Below, piece after piece: positions 19,620 to 31,659 of a stretch of DNA of 64,000 nt. The translations under genes were made by a program, and so were the position numbers. Within the stretch, counting starts at the first letter, position 1. Every line of letters starts with the position of its first letter. The stretch comes from Eremomyces bilateralis CBS 781.70. Lineage: Eukaryota; Ascomycota; Dothideomycetes; Eremomycetales; Eremomycetaceae. Location: assembly GCF_010015585.1 (NCBI RefSeq), contig NW_022985069.1, forward strand, positions 1,171,038 to 1,235,037, in the 5' to 3' direction. The notes below the pieces were generated by a model. That model saw only the letters and a list, made by a program, of their open reading frames with translations. It was not told the origin of the DNA and made no database searches.

Positions 19620-22188
19620 ATGTCTAACCAAAAAGATCCGGCGCCTGTCTACAGCGGACCTGGCAACACGCCAAGAGGTCGTACTCGGCTGCCATCTAGC
19701 AGGCGAAGAGACAAACCACAGTTATCCTGCAATTTGTGCAAGAGGCGCAAGTATGCTGTCTGCACATTTTTGAAGGTCCACGACTCTAATCCAGAGCCAG
19801 GCTGAAATGCGACCGAGAGCAACCTTGTAGTACATGCACAAGACGAGGCCTGGCTTCGACCTGCGTATACTCCTCGAGCACGCCATTGCCCAGGAATGAA
19901 CCGAACCAGGTCCCCAGGCCTGTTTCCAGAATGCAGGACCGAATTCAGCAGCTTGAGAACCTGGTCTTGAACCTGATGCAGGTCGCCACGGGACGCGACA
20001 CTGTGCAAATACCACAGACTGATCTTGGCCGTGCAAGCTCTGTTCCGACCAATGATAGCCCAGCCAGCACAACCCCAGGCGAGGACATCCCCGAAGATGC
20101 TTCGACCGCCGCCTCTGATCATGGGAGTACGAGGTTGAGCAAATCTGGCGCGAGCTACGTGAATAGCTCTCATTGGGCTGCCATCCTTGGGGAAATCGCA
20201 GAGCTCAAAGACCATCTTGAGGAGGAAGCAGAGCTGCAACATCCTCGGAGCATCTCTGACTCTCTTGATCCGAGCTTTTCGGGGCCGCAGTTGCTATATG
20301 GCTATCCAAGATATGCATCGAAGGCAGAGATCCTAGCTTCAATTCCGTCGCGGCCGGTTGTGGACAGACTGATCTCGTGCTATTTCAATCTTTTCGACAT
20401 GTCCCCAGGTTGGTGTTAATCCGAGTCGGGCGTGTGGTAATACACTGATACCAAACACAGTCGTATTACACACCACTCAATTCCTCAAGGAGGTATGCGA
20501 CTCATCCACCAACGAGCCAGTCTCAGTTGGCCCAGCTGACATGGTCCTACCTAGTATGAACAATTCTGGGAGAGTCCGTCTAGCACCCCCTCCGTCTGGC
20601 TGGGTCTACTATTCACTATCATGTGTCTTGCAGCTCAGTTCCAGAAGTTTGGCGTCGATCCCGGGGTGCAGCTCCCGCCGAGCCAAGGTCACGAGTCAGA
20701 TCTGGGGACCATGGTAGAGTCATACAAGCTGAAGGCTGTGCAGTGTCTCATCCTGGGTAGATACGCCAGTGGAGGCCCCTACGTGTTGGAGACGCTGATG
20801 CTTTATTTCACTCTTGAGCATTTCCTCTGCAAGGATGCCGACGTCAGCGTATGGATCTTGTTGAGCACCATTGTGCAACTAGCCATGCATATGGGCTACC
20901 ATAGGGACCCGAGTCACTTCAATGGCATGTCCGCTTTTGCGGGCGAGATGCGAAGACGCGTATGGGCGACCATCGTCGAACTCGATCTTGGCTTCTCCGC
21001 GCAGATGGGTCTGCCGAGATTAGTCAAGCCATGGCTGTCCGACACGGCCGAGCCTCGAAATCTTCTCGATACCGACTTTGATAAGGCCACTGCAGAGCTG
21101 CCACCATCCAGGCCCGCGGCAGAGCTTACTCCGATGCTCTATCGTCTCGGGAAGACTCGGATGATGGTGGCCTTTGGCTTGGTATGGGATTTTGCAGCTG
21201 ACATAAGAAGTTACACGCCCAACGATGTAACCAAGATAGACGCCAAGCTCGAGGAAGCGCTCAAGGCGGTACCAGATTGCCTCAAGTGGCGGTCCATGGC
21301 ACACTGTATCTTGGACCCGCCTCAGGTCATCTTACAGAAGGTCGTGCTGCAGATCATCTACTACAGGGCCAGAATAGTCCTACATCGAAAGTACATTAGC
21401 CGTGCACAGAACGCGGATCAGTATGCGCATTCCAGAGAGGTGTGCCTAAATGCCGCACTCAAGCTCCTTGACTTGCAACACATGATCGACGAAAACACGC
21501 GGCTATTTTGCCAGCTGTACCATGAGCGCTGGAGGATCTCTTCTCTCATCAACCACGACTTCCTCCTGGCCACAAGCATTCTCTGCTTCTATTTGCGGGA
21601 GGTCACCGGCGAGCCCTCGGACGTAGGCGAATCCGCGTTGGTCGAGAAGATCATGAAAACCCTGGAAAGGTCTCATGACATCTGGCTCCGCTCCAGCGAT
21701 GCCTCCAAAGAGGCGCGGAAGGCGGCCAAAGCTTTGAGCGTCGTGATCGGTAATCGAAAGGTGCCATCGGCAACAGCACAGGCCGGGGGGACCAATGCAG
21801 TGAGCTCACAATCGCTAGCAGGCTATAGTGATTCGACAACCGATCATCATGGTGAGTATACACACCCACAAGACCTTCCGGCGAGCCTCGGTCAGCGATA
21901 TGCGCGGCACATTTATGAGTTAACAAAGATGTCAGGGTACTTTTCGGATATCGACGTGGCGTCCCCATTCGTCGACCCTACGACATCTGGAAGCTGGAGA
22001 GACATGATGAACGAGCCTGTTGGATCTTATCTACTGCCGGAGACGGCGCCTTCGTCCACTTACGGACAGCAAATGACATACTGTAAGTGAACTTGGTGTA
22101 ACCTAGTCCAGTTTGGAGTCGGTGGCTAACATGCGAGACAGCGCTGGATACCATGACCTCTTCTCAGTGGCCCTGGCAATCAATATGA
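19620..22188 (+). CDS. Zn2Cys6 transcription factor with fungal-specific TF domain
   Basis: Five exons: 19620-19750, 19801-20408, 20461-20492, 20555-22082 and 22142-22188, giving 781 residues with consistent phases. The binuclear zinc cluster starts at Cys37 and follows CX2CX6CX5CX2CX8C; intron 1 splits it between Lys and Leu of the KRRKLKC core, a common intron site in this family. A short coiled-coil linker follows ([18 protein letters not shown]). The fungal-specific domain covers about residues 250-560, with [15 protein letters not shown] and [36 protein letters not shown] being typical. The family activates catabolic or efflux genes in the nucleus. The gene is intact although its divergent transporter partner is dead. 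The last exon boundary is inferred from a good donor (GTAAGT) and acceptor, and adds about 15 residues. Confidence 0.9.
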
Positions 22189-22918
22189 TGCTGTTCAGCG
22201 GTCTCTTTATTAACTTGATGGTGTTGACTTTCAGGCAGCTCCCGGACTATGTTGCCCTCCAAGCTGTTTTGGCGATTTTGAAGTCAGAGACGGTTATTCT
22301 GGGCCCGGCCACTGGGCGACATTGACTCAGATGGTGTTAGGGGTGGTAGTTCGGTCACCAATCTCACGTCAACGTGTACAAGGGCCTTGACTCATGAAGA
22401 TATAAGAGACCGCAGGTTCACACTGGGGCCATTACGTATCATCGTAAGGGCCTGGCTGGTGCGTGTGCCTAACTCCAGCCGTCGCGTTAAGGAGTTCAGT
22501 CGGGCGGCATGGCGACCACTTTTGCCGGGGAGGCGGGGGATTTCGGTGTGGATAGGGACCGCCGAAGGTTGGGCAAGGTGGATTGAGGGACGATGATCGA
22601 GAGTGTGGTCATACAATACAACCCGCAGCAAGCAAAGGAAGATATCGGTACTTTTATCAACGAACCATAAACATCCATCGACGTAGCTAAGAAACGTCTC
22701 AACCCATCCGATCCACAAGTGTCCCCCATGATATCAGGCTCGCACCGTAGAACGCCGTTCCCCTGGAGACAAGTCTCGGCCACCGGGACGTTGGAGTGCC
22801 TCCCATAAATGTGTTCAGCGTCGCTGATCGCAGATTACAGATCCCGAAACTCCAGACGGTACGAAGTAGAAAGACACTAGACACAACCCGCCCGCTCCTC
22901 GATCCATCCATCAAAAGT
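22189..22918. other. Spacer between convergent genes
   Basis: About 730 bases between the Zn2Cys6 gene and the cohesin gene. It holds only short frames and should contain both 3' untranslated regions. Confidence 0.45.
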
Positions 22919-25900
22919 TTAATCGCCGAGGACGCTCTCCGGCTCCTCCTCCGCGCCAGCGTTCACATCCTCATCTTCCTCCCGGTCCTCCTCCTCAATC
23001 TCATCCACCACCATCTTCTCCACCCCCTCCTCCTCCTCCTCAATCTCATCATCCTCCACCTCCATCACTCTCTCCGCACTCTTCATCCCCTTCCCCCCCT
23101 TCTTTTGCGGCTGCGCCTTCCCCGTCGCCCCCTTTTTCTTCCCCCCTGCCGCCCGCTTCTCAAAAAACCCCACCACCTCCCGAAAATTCGCCCCCAACCT
23201 CCCTTTATTCCGCCCGAGCCGCTCCGCCACCCGTTTTCCGACCAGCCCCGCCGCCACCGCCAGCACCAGCTTCGACGCTAGCTCGCACAGCCGCTGCTCC
23301 GCGACCAGCGTCCGCTGCAGCCGCTCCCGCCGCCTCTCCTCCGATGTCTCCGCGTCCTCGTCCTCGTCGATCTCCTCCTCTGACTCAGGCTCTTCGTCCA
23401 CCGTCTCCGGCTCCTCCTCCTCGTCGTCGCCCGTCTCGAGAGCCCGCCCGCTGCGCCGCGCGTAGGTCCGCTCCGCCGCGCCGAGCACCTGGATTGAGAG
23501 ATCCTGCAGCGCAGGGTCGACGTTGAGGACGAGCGCGAGGAAATCCTCGTGGGGTGAGGTGGCGGAGGACGAGGCACCGTTGGGCTGCGCGAAGCGACCT
23601 TTGAATTGGCGGAGGGTGCTGAACGCGCAGGCGAGGTCGTAGACGGCGCCGACGCAGGCGCAGCGGACTTCGTCGGCGCCGGGACGGGAGCGGATGACGG
23701 TGGCGAGGGCTTTGACGAAGGCGTCGCGGTGGGCGGCGAGGGTATCGAGGTGGGCGTCGGGGATGGAAGTTGGGGGGGTGGTGGAGAGGAGGGCGGCGAG
23801 GTGCTTGACTTTCCAGAGAAGGTGGAAGAGGAGGGCCTTGGTGGCGTTCAGGACGAGAGCATCTTCTTCGGTGTTGATCTCGGGTGGGATGCCGGTGCCG
23901 GGAACGCCGCGGTGGAGGAGGGTGGTAAGGAGGGAGATGGAGTCAGAGTGGGGGGAGGGTTGGGTAGAGGAACGGCTTTTGGATTTGGATTTGGTGCGGT
24001 GGGAGGTGGTGGGGGACGCTTCGAGGGGGTCGGTGCAATCGGAGATGCTGGAAAGGTTGGCGATGCGGAGGACAGTGTTGCTTAATGCTAGGAGTGCATT
24101 GGACTTTAGACTGCCGCGGGTCATGAGATTCCCGGCTTGAGCTGAGAAGTGCAGCGCAGACATGGTATCGTCCCACAGAGATTGTAATTTGCCGGCAGTG
24201 ATCTCCTCCAGGTCTTCGTAGCTCTTCGCATGTAAGAGTGCCATGCTTGCCTCCGCGAGGACAGACTCATTGCCATGCGTTAGGAATTGTTTGTTGATAT
24301 CATCTAGCAAGGCGGGAAGCATGGTGGACTCTTCACGAAGGGCTTGGAAGATATCCAGATTCAGAGCTCGCTCCAATCGCAGCACTGCCGATGCCGTCGA
24401 CGGCTGGGCCCCAAACTTGTTCAGTAGACGAGGGATGAGTTTCGCTAGGTTCTTCGATGCCTCCTCTTGCTCGTCGATGAGCCCTTGTTTCTGAGCTTTG
24501 GTCCGCTTGACCTTCTTGTCAGCGAGGGTTTGCGCCGTCTCCGTCAAAGAGAGTTTGACGGACGCATTCAAGATCTCGAGAACGATGAGCTCTTCGGCGT
24601 CGGAAAGTCGGACGGCATCTTTGAACCGCACGGCAATATCGTTGGTCGCAACGCCATTCACAATGGGAGCTGAGTGATCGAAGAGCAGATACGCTGCGAG
24701 GTACTCCCAATCTAGGAACTCCGCCAAGTCTCGAGATTTTTCGCAGAGCAGGGTTGCCGCCATCGAAAATCGAGATTCGACGCCCGAAGCGATGAGCAGG
24801 TAGCGATCGCTTCCCGGAACTCGTTCGTGGTTCGTTGGTTCGGTCTCATCAGAATCGTACGCCTCTAGCAGCTCCACCAAACTCTTAATCTTCAGCCACT
24901 CGAGTGTCGGAGCTTCAGGATTCTCCGCATGCTCGGAGTCCTCGAGTATCTCCTGCAATGACTCCACTCCGCCGACGTCTTCCACTTTTAGCTCATAGAT
25001 GTCCATGACGTTCTGCGCGAAGAACGGCACGACTGCCTGCCGCACCCGGGCTTCCGAATCGTAGATCAACTTGCCGACCACATCGATATCGTCCGGCTCG
25101 ATGGACCCGTTTTCCCGTAGCGTGTCAAGCAGCTCCACCGACGCGCTACGGACCACCGGGTCGGCGTCTTGCGTCGCCATCTCGACCATGCGTTGCCGAA
25201 ACCGCTCGATGAAGGAGCGGAGCCCCGCGAGGCGGTCCGGTTTACTGAACAGGTCACGCAGCTTTCGGACGACTTCGAGACGGGTGGGTGCATGTGTGTC
25301 GGAGAGGACCCAGCCGAGGTACCGGAGGTAGTGACCTTCGAGGAACAGGTCGGGGTATTGCGAGATCCAGTAGCTGAGGGCTTGGACGCAGTCGACGCGG
25401 ATTCGAGGGTCGATGTCTCGGTAACGATGGACGAACACCGTGTCAAACCAGCCCTTGATGATCTCGTCTAAAGTCTCAAGATGCAGGGTTTGGTCCGCAA
25501 CCTTTTTCTCGATGTCCGCGACTCTAGACTTGTTGGGCCTGCCCTTCTTCTTCTCACCATCGAGTTGTCGGACAGTTTGCGCTTTTGTAGCAACGAGTTC
25601 ACTGCCGACGTCGCATAACGCGCTGACTATGGCTAGAGAGGCGACGGTCGCGGTGTGGCGGAACGGCCTGTTGCTGGCTGAGGTCATGGACGCAAGCCAT
25701 GACATAATATTTTCCATTAACGCTGGGTCGTCGAACATGGTTGTGGCTGCTATGGATCTGACGAGAATTTCGTAAAACTCGACCATGGTCTGCTTGAATG
25801 AGACGGCACCTTTGCCGCGGGCAATCAAGGGGTATTCTGTGACATTTTGCTGGAGAGTGATCAGTTATCGCCCTGGTACCATTCAGACAGGGCGTCTCAC

Positions 25901-26584
25901 CGATTGATACTCATCTTGGATATCCGTAAGCTTCTCCGTAAAGTGATCGGGATCCTCTACAAGCGTCGCGTCCACATTATGATCGCATCCCGCACACTTC
26001 AGGGTGAAGGTAAACAGATCCGCAACCGCCGCCGATTCCCCGTCGCGAAATGCCGCAAGCCACGATGTAATCGCCTCCTCGATCGTCTTCCGGCCACTGA
26101 AAACATCGCCTGGTATCTCTAGTTAGCCAACGTCATGGTCACGCTCGTCTCAAGTTAGCATACCATACAACCCCTTCCCAACAGCGATCGCACTCTCCCT
26201 CGGCCTCGGCCTTCTACTCCTCTTCGCCTTCGCCGCCCGCACTGCCGGCCGAATCGCCAAATTCACCTCGCCCGCTCCATTCGCCTTCGGCTTCTTCGCC
26301 GCCGGTTTCCGCTGACTTCCGCTCTTCCGTTTGTTCCTCCGCTGCTCCCTCCGCTCCTCTTCGCTCGGCTCACTGTCGTCCTCGTCCTCGTCGTCTTCGT
26401 CGGACGCGTCGTCCTCCATATCAACATCCTCGTCCTCGGCGCCGTAGTCGCGTTTCCGCTTCGTGGCTTGGCTAGAGGTGGGCGGCGCGAAGACTTCGGG
26501 CTTCTTGACGACGCGTCCGGATTTGCGCCGGTTGTCAGGGGCGGACGCGGGCGCGTCGAGGTCGCTGACATCGGTGGTGTCCAT
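22919..26584 (-). CDS. psc3: Cohesin subunit Scc3/Psc3 (SA/STAG)
   Basis: Three exons on the - strand, 26584-26164, 26109-25901 and 25849-22919, give 1186 residues. The 3' splice site of intron 1 is chosen at CAG 13 bases after a CTAAC branch site; a nearer AG is too close. The N-terminus is acidic and basic by turns (nuclear, disordered). SGRKTIEEAITSWLAAF opens the conserved part; the STAG domain covers about residues 215-330 and the SCD about 345-430, with WFDTVFVHRYRDIDPRIR and GHYLRYLGWVLSD. HEAT-like repeats follow and a very acidic tail. The protein joins the Smc1-Smc3-Scc1 ring, binds Scc1 and DNA, and is needed for sister-chromatid cohesion. On the coding strand, the 3' end (plus positions 22930-23460) is G-rich while the part just upstream (23600-23960) is C-rich. 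Confidence 0.95.
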
Positions 26585-27305
26585 GTTGGCGGGAATAGAG
26601 TGAAGCAAGAGACGCGTGGGACGGGGAGTGGTTGCTAAGTGGCTGGAACGGGAAATGCACGCTGGTTGCGGTGATAGACAGGGAGGAAATCAGAGCGCGC
26701 AAGCCATGGATTTAATCGAGGGATGCGCGTTGCAATGGTGATATGGAGATAGTCGTGATGGCTCAGGGAGGACGCGTCACGGGAGCGATTGGATAAGATA
26801 GGAAAGAAAAGATGAGGGGAGAGGAGGGGAGAAATAAATGGTGGATGGGTGAGCGCGTTTTTGAGGTCGGAGGTGAAGGGAATGATGAAGTGCAGAGGTG
26901 AACGTTGCGGAGTTTCACTCACTGGAGTTGCTTGGGGCTTCGGAGGAGGGATGGGGAAGTTGCGCTGGTTGCGACTGCCTGTCCATTGAGTCCACGCTGT
27001 TGATGTGGAAGGTGGGGGCGGCAAACGCCGCGACGCGTCCCCTGTCGCTCCTGCTCCTCAAGACCCTGGCCCACCTGGCCGCCATAGAAATTCCAATTGG
27101 AGACAATACTAGACAAATGCAATAATAAGTTCTCCTATCAATATAAATTCAATGGCAATCCGAATGCTAGCATATGTAAGTAGTTCAGGCATCCGCCCAC
27201 ACAATACGCAGCCACTTAATAAATCTAGTTCCGAACCGCTCAGCCAAGCGAAACAATAGCAATGTCCCCTCGCTCCCTCAATCCATCCCAACGTCCCCCC
27301 CCATA
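26585..27305. other. Divergent promoter region, cohesin gene and ureD
   Basis: About 720 bases between two divergent start codons. No gene is visible. Confidence 0.45.
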
Positions 27306-28307
27306 ATGACCTCCCCTTTCCCAACCCTCCCCCTCGGCCCTGGCGTCGGCGAAATCACCCTCCATCCCCTCCGCACCGCCCAACCCGCCCTCCAATCCCT
27401 CCGCTACCAATATCCCCTCAAACTCGTCGCCCCCGCCCCCTCCACCGTCTCCTCCCCCCCCTCCTCCCCCCCGACCACCCACCTCGTCCACACCATCTTC
27501 CTCCTCACCTACGGCGGCGGCCTCGTCGCCGGCGACGTCATATCCCTGCACGTCTCCCTCGCCGCCGCCGCACGCCTCGTCCTCCTCACGCAAGGCAGCA
27601 CGAAGGTCTACAAGGCACCGAGCGGGGGTGCGGGCGCGCGGCAGCGCATGGAGGTGGCGTTGCGGGACGACGCGATGTTGTGCTATCTTCCGGACCCGGT
27701 GCAGCCGTTCGCGAAGAGCGCATTCGAGCAGGCGCAGGTATATGTGTTGCATGGCGCAGAGGCGAGTCTGTGTGTGGCGGATTGGGTGGCGGAGGGGCGG
27801 AGGGCGAGGGGGGAGAGATGGGGCTTTGGGGGGTATGGGTCGCGGAATGAGGTGTGGGGGTGTGAGGCAGGGGGAGGGGGGAGGCGGTTGCTGGTGAGGG
27901 ATAATGTGTTTTTGACGGATAAACATGGGGCGAATGGGGACTTTGCGGCGGCGGTGGATGGGCTGGGGGCGGTGGGGACGTTGATTTTGGGGGGGCCGGG
28001 GTTTCGGGGGGTGGGAAGGTTTTTTATGGAGGAGTTTCAAGCGATGCCGAGGGTGGGGGGGAAGAAGTGGGATGGGAGTGAGGGGGAGGAGGAGGAGACG
28101 GGGAGGGAGCGGTGGAGGGCGAGACGGCTGAAGGAGGAGGGGCGGGATGGGGTGCTGTGGACGGCAGCAGATGTGAGAGGGTTTGTGTTGGTGAAGTTTG
28201 GCGCGAGGGAGGTGGAGGGAGTGAAGGTGTGGCTTCGGAATATGCTGAGGGAAGAAGGGACGGTTGAAGCGACGTTCGGGGAGCGTGCGCTGCTCTGTAT
28301 GAAATAG
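27306..28307 (+). CDS. ureD: Urease accessory protein UreD (UreH)
   Basis: A single exon of 333 residues. Family blocks are LRYQYPLKL, HTIFLLTYGGGLVAGD, ARLVLLTQGSTKVYKA (the RLxLTTQGxTKVY motif), LCYLPDPVQPFAKSAFEQ, LLVRDNVFLTD and VRGFVLVKFGAREVE near the C-terminus. UreD binds apo-urease with UreF and UreG and helps deliver nickel to the active site in the cytosol. The frame shows an extreme composition switch: at 27421-27480 I count 42 C and 5 G, and at 27841-27900 5 C and 38 G. A long opposite-strand frame is a by-product of this. It ends 46 bp from the end of the next, convergent gene. Confidence 0.93.
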   Translation: MTSPFPTLPLGPGVGEITLHPLRTAQPALQSLRYQYPLKLVAPAPSTVSSPPSSPPTTHLVHTIFLLTYGGGLVAGDVISLHVSLAAAARLVLLTQGSTKVYKAPSGGAGARQRMEVALRDDAMLCYLPDPVQPFAKSAFEQAQVYVLHGAEASLCVADWVAEGRRARGERWGFGGYGSRNEVWGCEAGGGGRRLLVRDNVFLTDKHGANGDFAAAVDGLGAVGTLILGGPGFRGVGRFFMEEFQAMPRVGGKKWDGSEGEEEETGRERWRARRLKEEGRDGVLWTAADVRGFVLVKFGAREVEGVKVWLRNMLREEGTVEATFGERALLCMK

Positions 28308-28353
28308 ACAAGACACAAAGGTCGCAGCCTAATGAAATATAGCTGTAAACCCG

Positions 28354-29299
28354 CTACGAGGATCCCTTCTGCTTCTGCTTCCTCACCATCTCTCGATATG
28401 CCTCGATCACCTTCGCCCGCTCCCCCTGCAGCTCCTCCCGCCGCTTCAAACTCCCCGCCAACTTCGGCACGTCCGCCGCCATCACCTTCGCCCCCTTCAC
28501 CTTCAGCACCTCCCTCGGCACGCTCTTGAACTGCGGCGGCGCCTTCGCCACATCATGCAACCCCTTCGGCCGATCCCGCTTCCCCTCCAACACCGCCCAC
28601 GGATCATCCTCCTCATCCACCCCTTTTCTCCCCTTCTTCCCTCCCGCGTTCCCCCCAAACACCAACCCCTCCTCTTCCTCCTCCTCCTCCTCCGCCAACT
28701 CCTCCGCTTCCTCCCGCTTCTCCCGATACGCCGCCTCGTCCTTCCGCCACTGTGCCTGCAGCCTTAGCAACTTCTTCTCATGCTTCGTCCGATGCTCATC
28801 TTTCCCCTCGCCCTTCTTCATCTTGCGCGCCAGCCCCGCGATCGGCATCGCCTGGTCCACCCGCGCTGCGAAGTCCGCGAGCTTCTCCCCGTGCTTGATC
28901 GTTAGTTCGGGTATGGGTTCCTCCTCCTTCTTCGGCGGCGCAGGGGTGATCGGAGCTTGAGGTTTGCCTTTGCCTTTGCCTTTGCGGGGGGCGTCACCGT
29001 TGTCCGGGCCTTTGGGGCGCTTTTCGCCGCGGCCGAGGCGCATGAGTTGGAGGAACGCACGGGGGGTGTCGTTGGCCCATTGGTCGGGGTCCTTAGAGAG
29101 CTTGGGCTTTTTGGCACGTTTGGGGCCTTTGGGAGGGGGAGGGGGGTTGTGGCCGGGTCGGAGGGGTTTGGCGATCATGGAGGGAGGAAGGTCGGCACTG
29201 GGGAGGTTAGTGATGTGATAGTTGGACGGAATAGGCATTCGTGGGGACGTACTCTCGTCCTTTATCATCATCTCGCTTTCTTTTATGTTTGTGAGGCAT
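28354..29299 (-). CDS. CCDC137-like basic coiled-coil protein
   Basis: Two exons, 29299-29253 and 29197-28354, give 296 residues. The first exon supplies the basic start MPHKHKRKRDDDKGR, and the splice joins it to DADLPPSMIAKPLRP; an unspliced frame would give a different, unlikely N-terminus. The middle has the family block NDTPRAFLQLMRLG and later KHGEKLADFAARVDQAMPI, then a Lys/Glu coiled coil with an acidic run, and a basic end. The layout matches a conserved eukaryotic family related to human CCDC137, nucleolar and linked to chromosome periphery or ribosome biogenesis; the role in fungi is not known to me. The coding strand is C-rich in the first third and G-rich after about plus position 28950. 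Confidence 0.75.
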
Positions 29300-29818
29300 G
29301 GCGATTTAATTTCCTTGCTATAATCCGTAGCAGGATATGGTATTGTACTGTAGAGGTACGAGGGACTTTGATAATAATCTTACGGAGAAATTTTGATGTC
29401 TTCGGTTGACGCCAGTGATTGGTTGGTTTGGTGGCGGGTTCAGGGTTCGCTGTGACGTCGGTCTCTGGTCCCCGGCCCTTGACTGACGCCCATCGACTCG
29501 ACCACAAGGCTGTTGACTGTTCCTGACTCTCTTCCTGTCCGTCTTATTCATCATTGTTACATTCCCGTCTCAATCCCGAAACCCGAGTCACCATCGAACG
29601 ACGCTGGGGTAGTGACCATTTCCTTTTGTTTTGGCGCGTCTCTCTATTTTTGTTTCATGTTTAGTCATTACCCCTCCGCGGGAACCCGTGGTCAATGGAA
29701 CTGAGCCGACAATTGGTATAGACGATTACACAGGAACACTCCCGATTATAGACATGCAGCAGGAGCTTTAAACCAGCCGGATTTTGCTGTAGGCAGATAT
29801 TTACTTGAACCTTCGAAC
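29300..29818. other. Divergent promoter region
   Basis: About 520 bases between two divergent starts. No gene or clear element beyond short AT-rich tracts near 29320-29400. Confidence 0.4.
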
Positions 29819-31146
29819 ATGGCCTTGCCATCTCACGAAGCTGGCCTCCCGGAGACGAGGTCACATCGAAGAGAGGATGACGCAGAGTCCGAGGACGGCC
29901 GATCATACAAAGATGAGGACAGAGAGCGGCTGCTTATGAGTGAAGAAGTCCCCGAAGGCCGGTCTTTTATACCTCCATTTTGGAAGCGGTTTGGCCGTAT
30001 ATTCCGAAGCAATGGGCCTTTTCGGTTCGAGTCTTCTGGCTCGTACCCTGCGTCCCCCCGTCTTCCTCGACCGAAGACCTTTGGTGGACATTGTCTTGGC
30101 CTCATCGTAGGGTTCTTGACTGTTCTGTAAGTGGCCAATCCCGGCATCTTACTGCTTCGATGCTAACGGCGATGCGCGATAGTGGATTGATCCATGTGAC
30201 GTACTTTGTGCTTGGTCTCGGCCCCCTCTTCTGGACTACAAGCGGGAATACCTACCCTGACGACTGGCGGCACGGACAGTCATCCGATGATTGGATGCGA
30301 TACACGACGGATTTTACACGAGATATCCTCCCGATACCATGTCATTCCCACAACGACTACTGGCGGAAAGTGCCCGTCTTCGAAGCAATTCATTACGGCT
30401 GCACCGGCGTGGAAGCCGATGTCTGGCTGTTTGACGACGAGCTTTATGTCGGACACAACATTGCGGCATTGACGAGAAATCGGACGTTCCGTAGCCTCTA
30501 TGTTGAACCGCTGGTGGCGCTTCTGGATAAGCAGAACGGGAACACCTCGTTCCCTGATGATGCTGGTCTCCGAGGGATCTTCGACGAAGAGCCGGAGAGG
30601 ACGGTCGTCTTGCTTGTCGACTTTAAGAACGGCGCCGACTCCATCTGGCCATACGTCCAACACCAACTCGAACCACTGCGCCAGAAAAACTACTTATCCT
30701 ACTTCGATGGCCACACCGTCATCCCCCGCCCCATCACTGTCGTCGCCACCGGTGATGCTCCCTACCCGCTCGCCATCGCTAACTCCACCTACCGCGACAT
30801 GTTCTTTGATGCGCCCCTCTCCTCCCTCACCGCCTCACTCCAATCCTCCGAGCCTTTCAACAGCAACAACTCCTACTACGCCAGCACCAACTTCATCGCC
30901 GCCATCGGCTACCCCTGGTTCGGCTCCCTGAGTGCCGCGCAGCGCGCGACCATCACACGGCAGGTCGACGCGGCGCACGCGCGGGGTCTGAAGGCACGGT
31001 ATTGGAACACGCCGGGGTGGCCGGTCGCATGGCGGAACCATGTGTGGACGACGCTGGTGGAGTTGGGGGTGGATTATTTGAGCGCGGATGATTTAAGGGC
31101 GGTGGCGGAGCATGATTGGAGGAAGCAGAAGGATAGGGATTGGTAG
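29819..31146 (+). CDS. AIM6-like PLC-type phosphodiesterase, membrane-anchored
   Basis: Two exons, 29819-30126 and 30183-31146, give 423 residues. The first 90 residues are hydrophilic; the splice joins two halves of one transmembrane helix (LGLIVGFLTVLGLIHVTYFVLG, about residues 95-116). After it comes a PLC-like TIM barrel: PCHSHNDYW (catalytic His and metal ligands), GCTGVEADVWL (acidic ligands), ELYVGHN and later VLLVDFKNG and RYWNTPGWP. This is the family of yeast Aim6, proteins of unknown substrate affecting mitochondrial inheritance. The helix placement suggests a type II membrane protein with the enzyme on the lumenal side. The coding strand flips from C-rich (30841-30900, 26 C and 6 G) to G-rich (31081-31140, 6 C and 27 G). 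Confidence 0.88.
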
Positions 31147-31659
31147 GGAGGAGGGGGGGTAGGGGAGACGATGGGCGGGCGGTGCATATAGTTCTTCGTT
31201 CCTTTAGATTAGCATTTGAGATACCCTGTGGATAGACGAGCGACACTCCTTGATGTTTGATGATGGGGTGTAGGGCCATGGTGCTTTTTAGCCGTTTCTA
31301 TAGAACGAATACTGATTGTTCGCACGGCACGTTGGCCATTGCGAGGCCTAGTACATATAACTAAACATTACCTACTGTATGGTATCCAGTGAATTGATGT
31401 TGCTTGACGTACTGGTCATACGAAATCCAATTGTTCACCCATATCGAGCGCCTCCGCCAAGCACTGCCACTGTCACCCACCTGCCAAACCGCACCCTTCA
31501 AAACAATCTCCAGCCACAGATCACGGGAATACTACCACTAACGGTTCAGCTTCACGCATCTCCTCCATCAAATCCATCTTTTTCCTATTCAACTCCCCTC
31601 CAATACCCTTCGTCGATGGTTCCTTGTTTCGTAGCTTACCTCTGGAGCGTGGAGGAGAG
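31147..31659. other. Spacer before the TFIIIC gene
   Basis: About 510 bases holding the AIM6-like 3' region and the TFIIIC subunit promoter. No gene is seen. Confidence 0.4.

Noticed and set aside
1-22188. An intact Starship element
   Set aside because: The only DUF3435 gene is broken and interrupted, no element ends or other cargo hallmarks are visible, and several unrelated insertions explain the island.
17334-22188. A secondary-metabolite gene cluster
   Set aside because: There is no synthase, and only a dead transporter, a regulator and distant enzymes are present.
27240-28316. 358-codon open frame on the minus strand opposite ureD
   Set aside because: It is the shadow of the extremely C- then G-rich ureD gene; it is Pro/His/Gly-biased with no domain, while the plus strand has clear UreD motifs.
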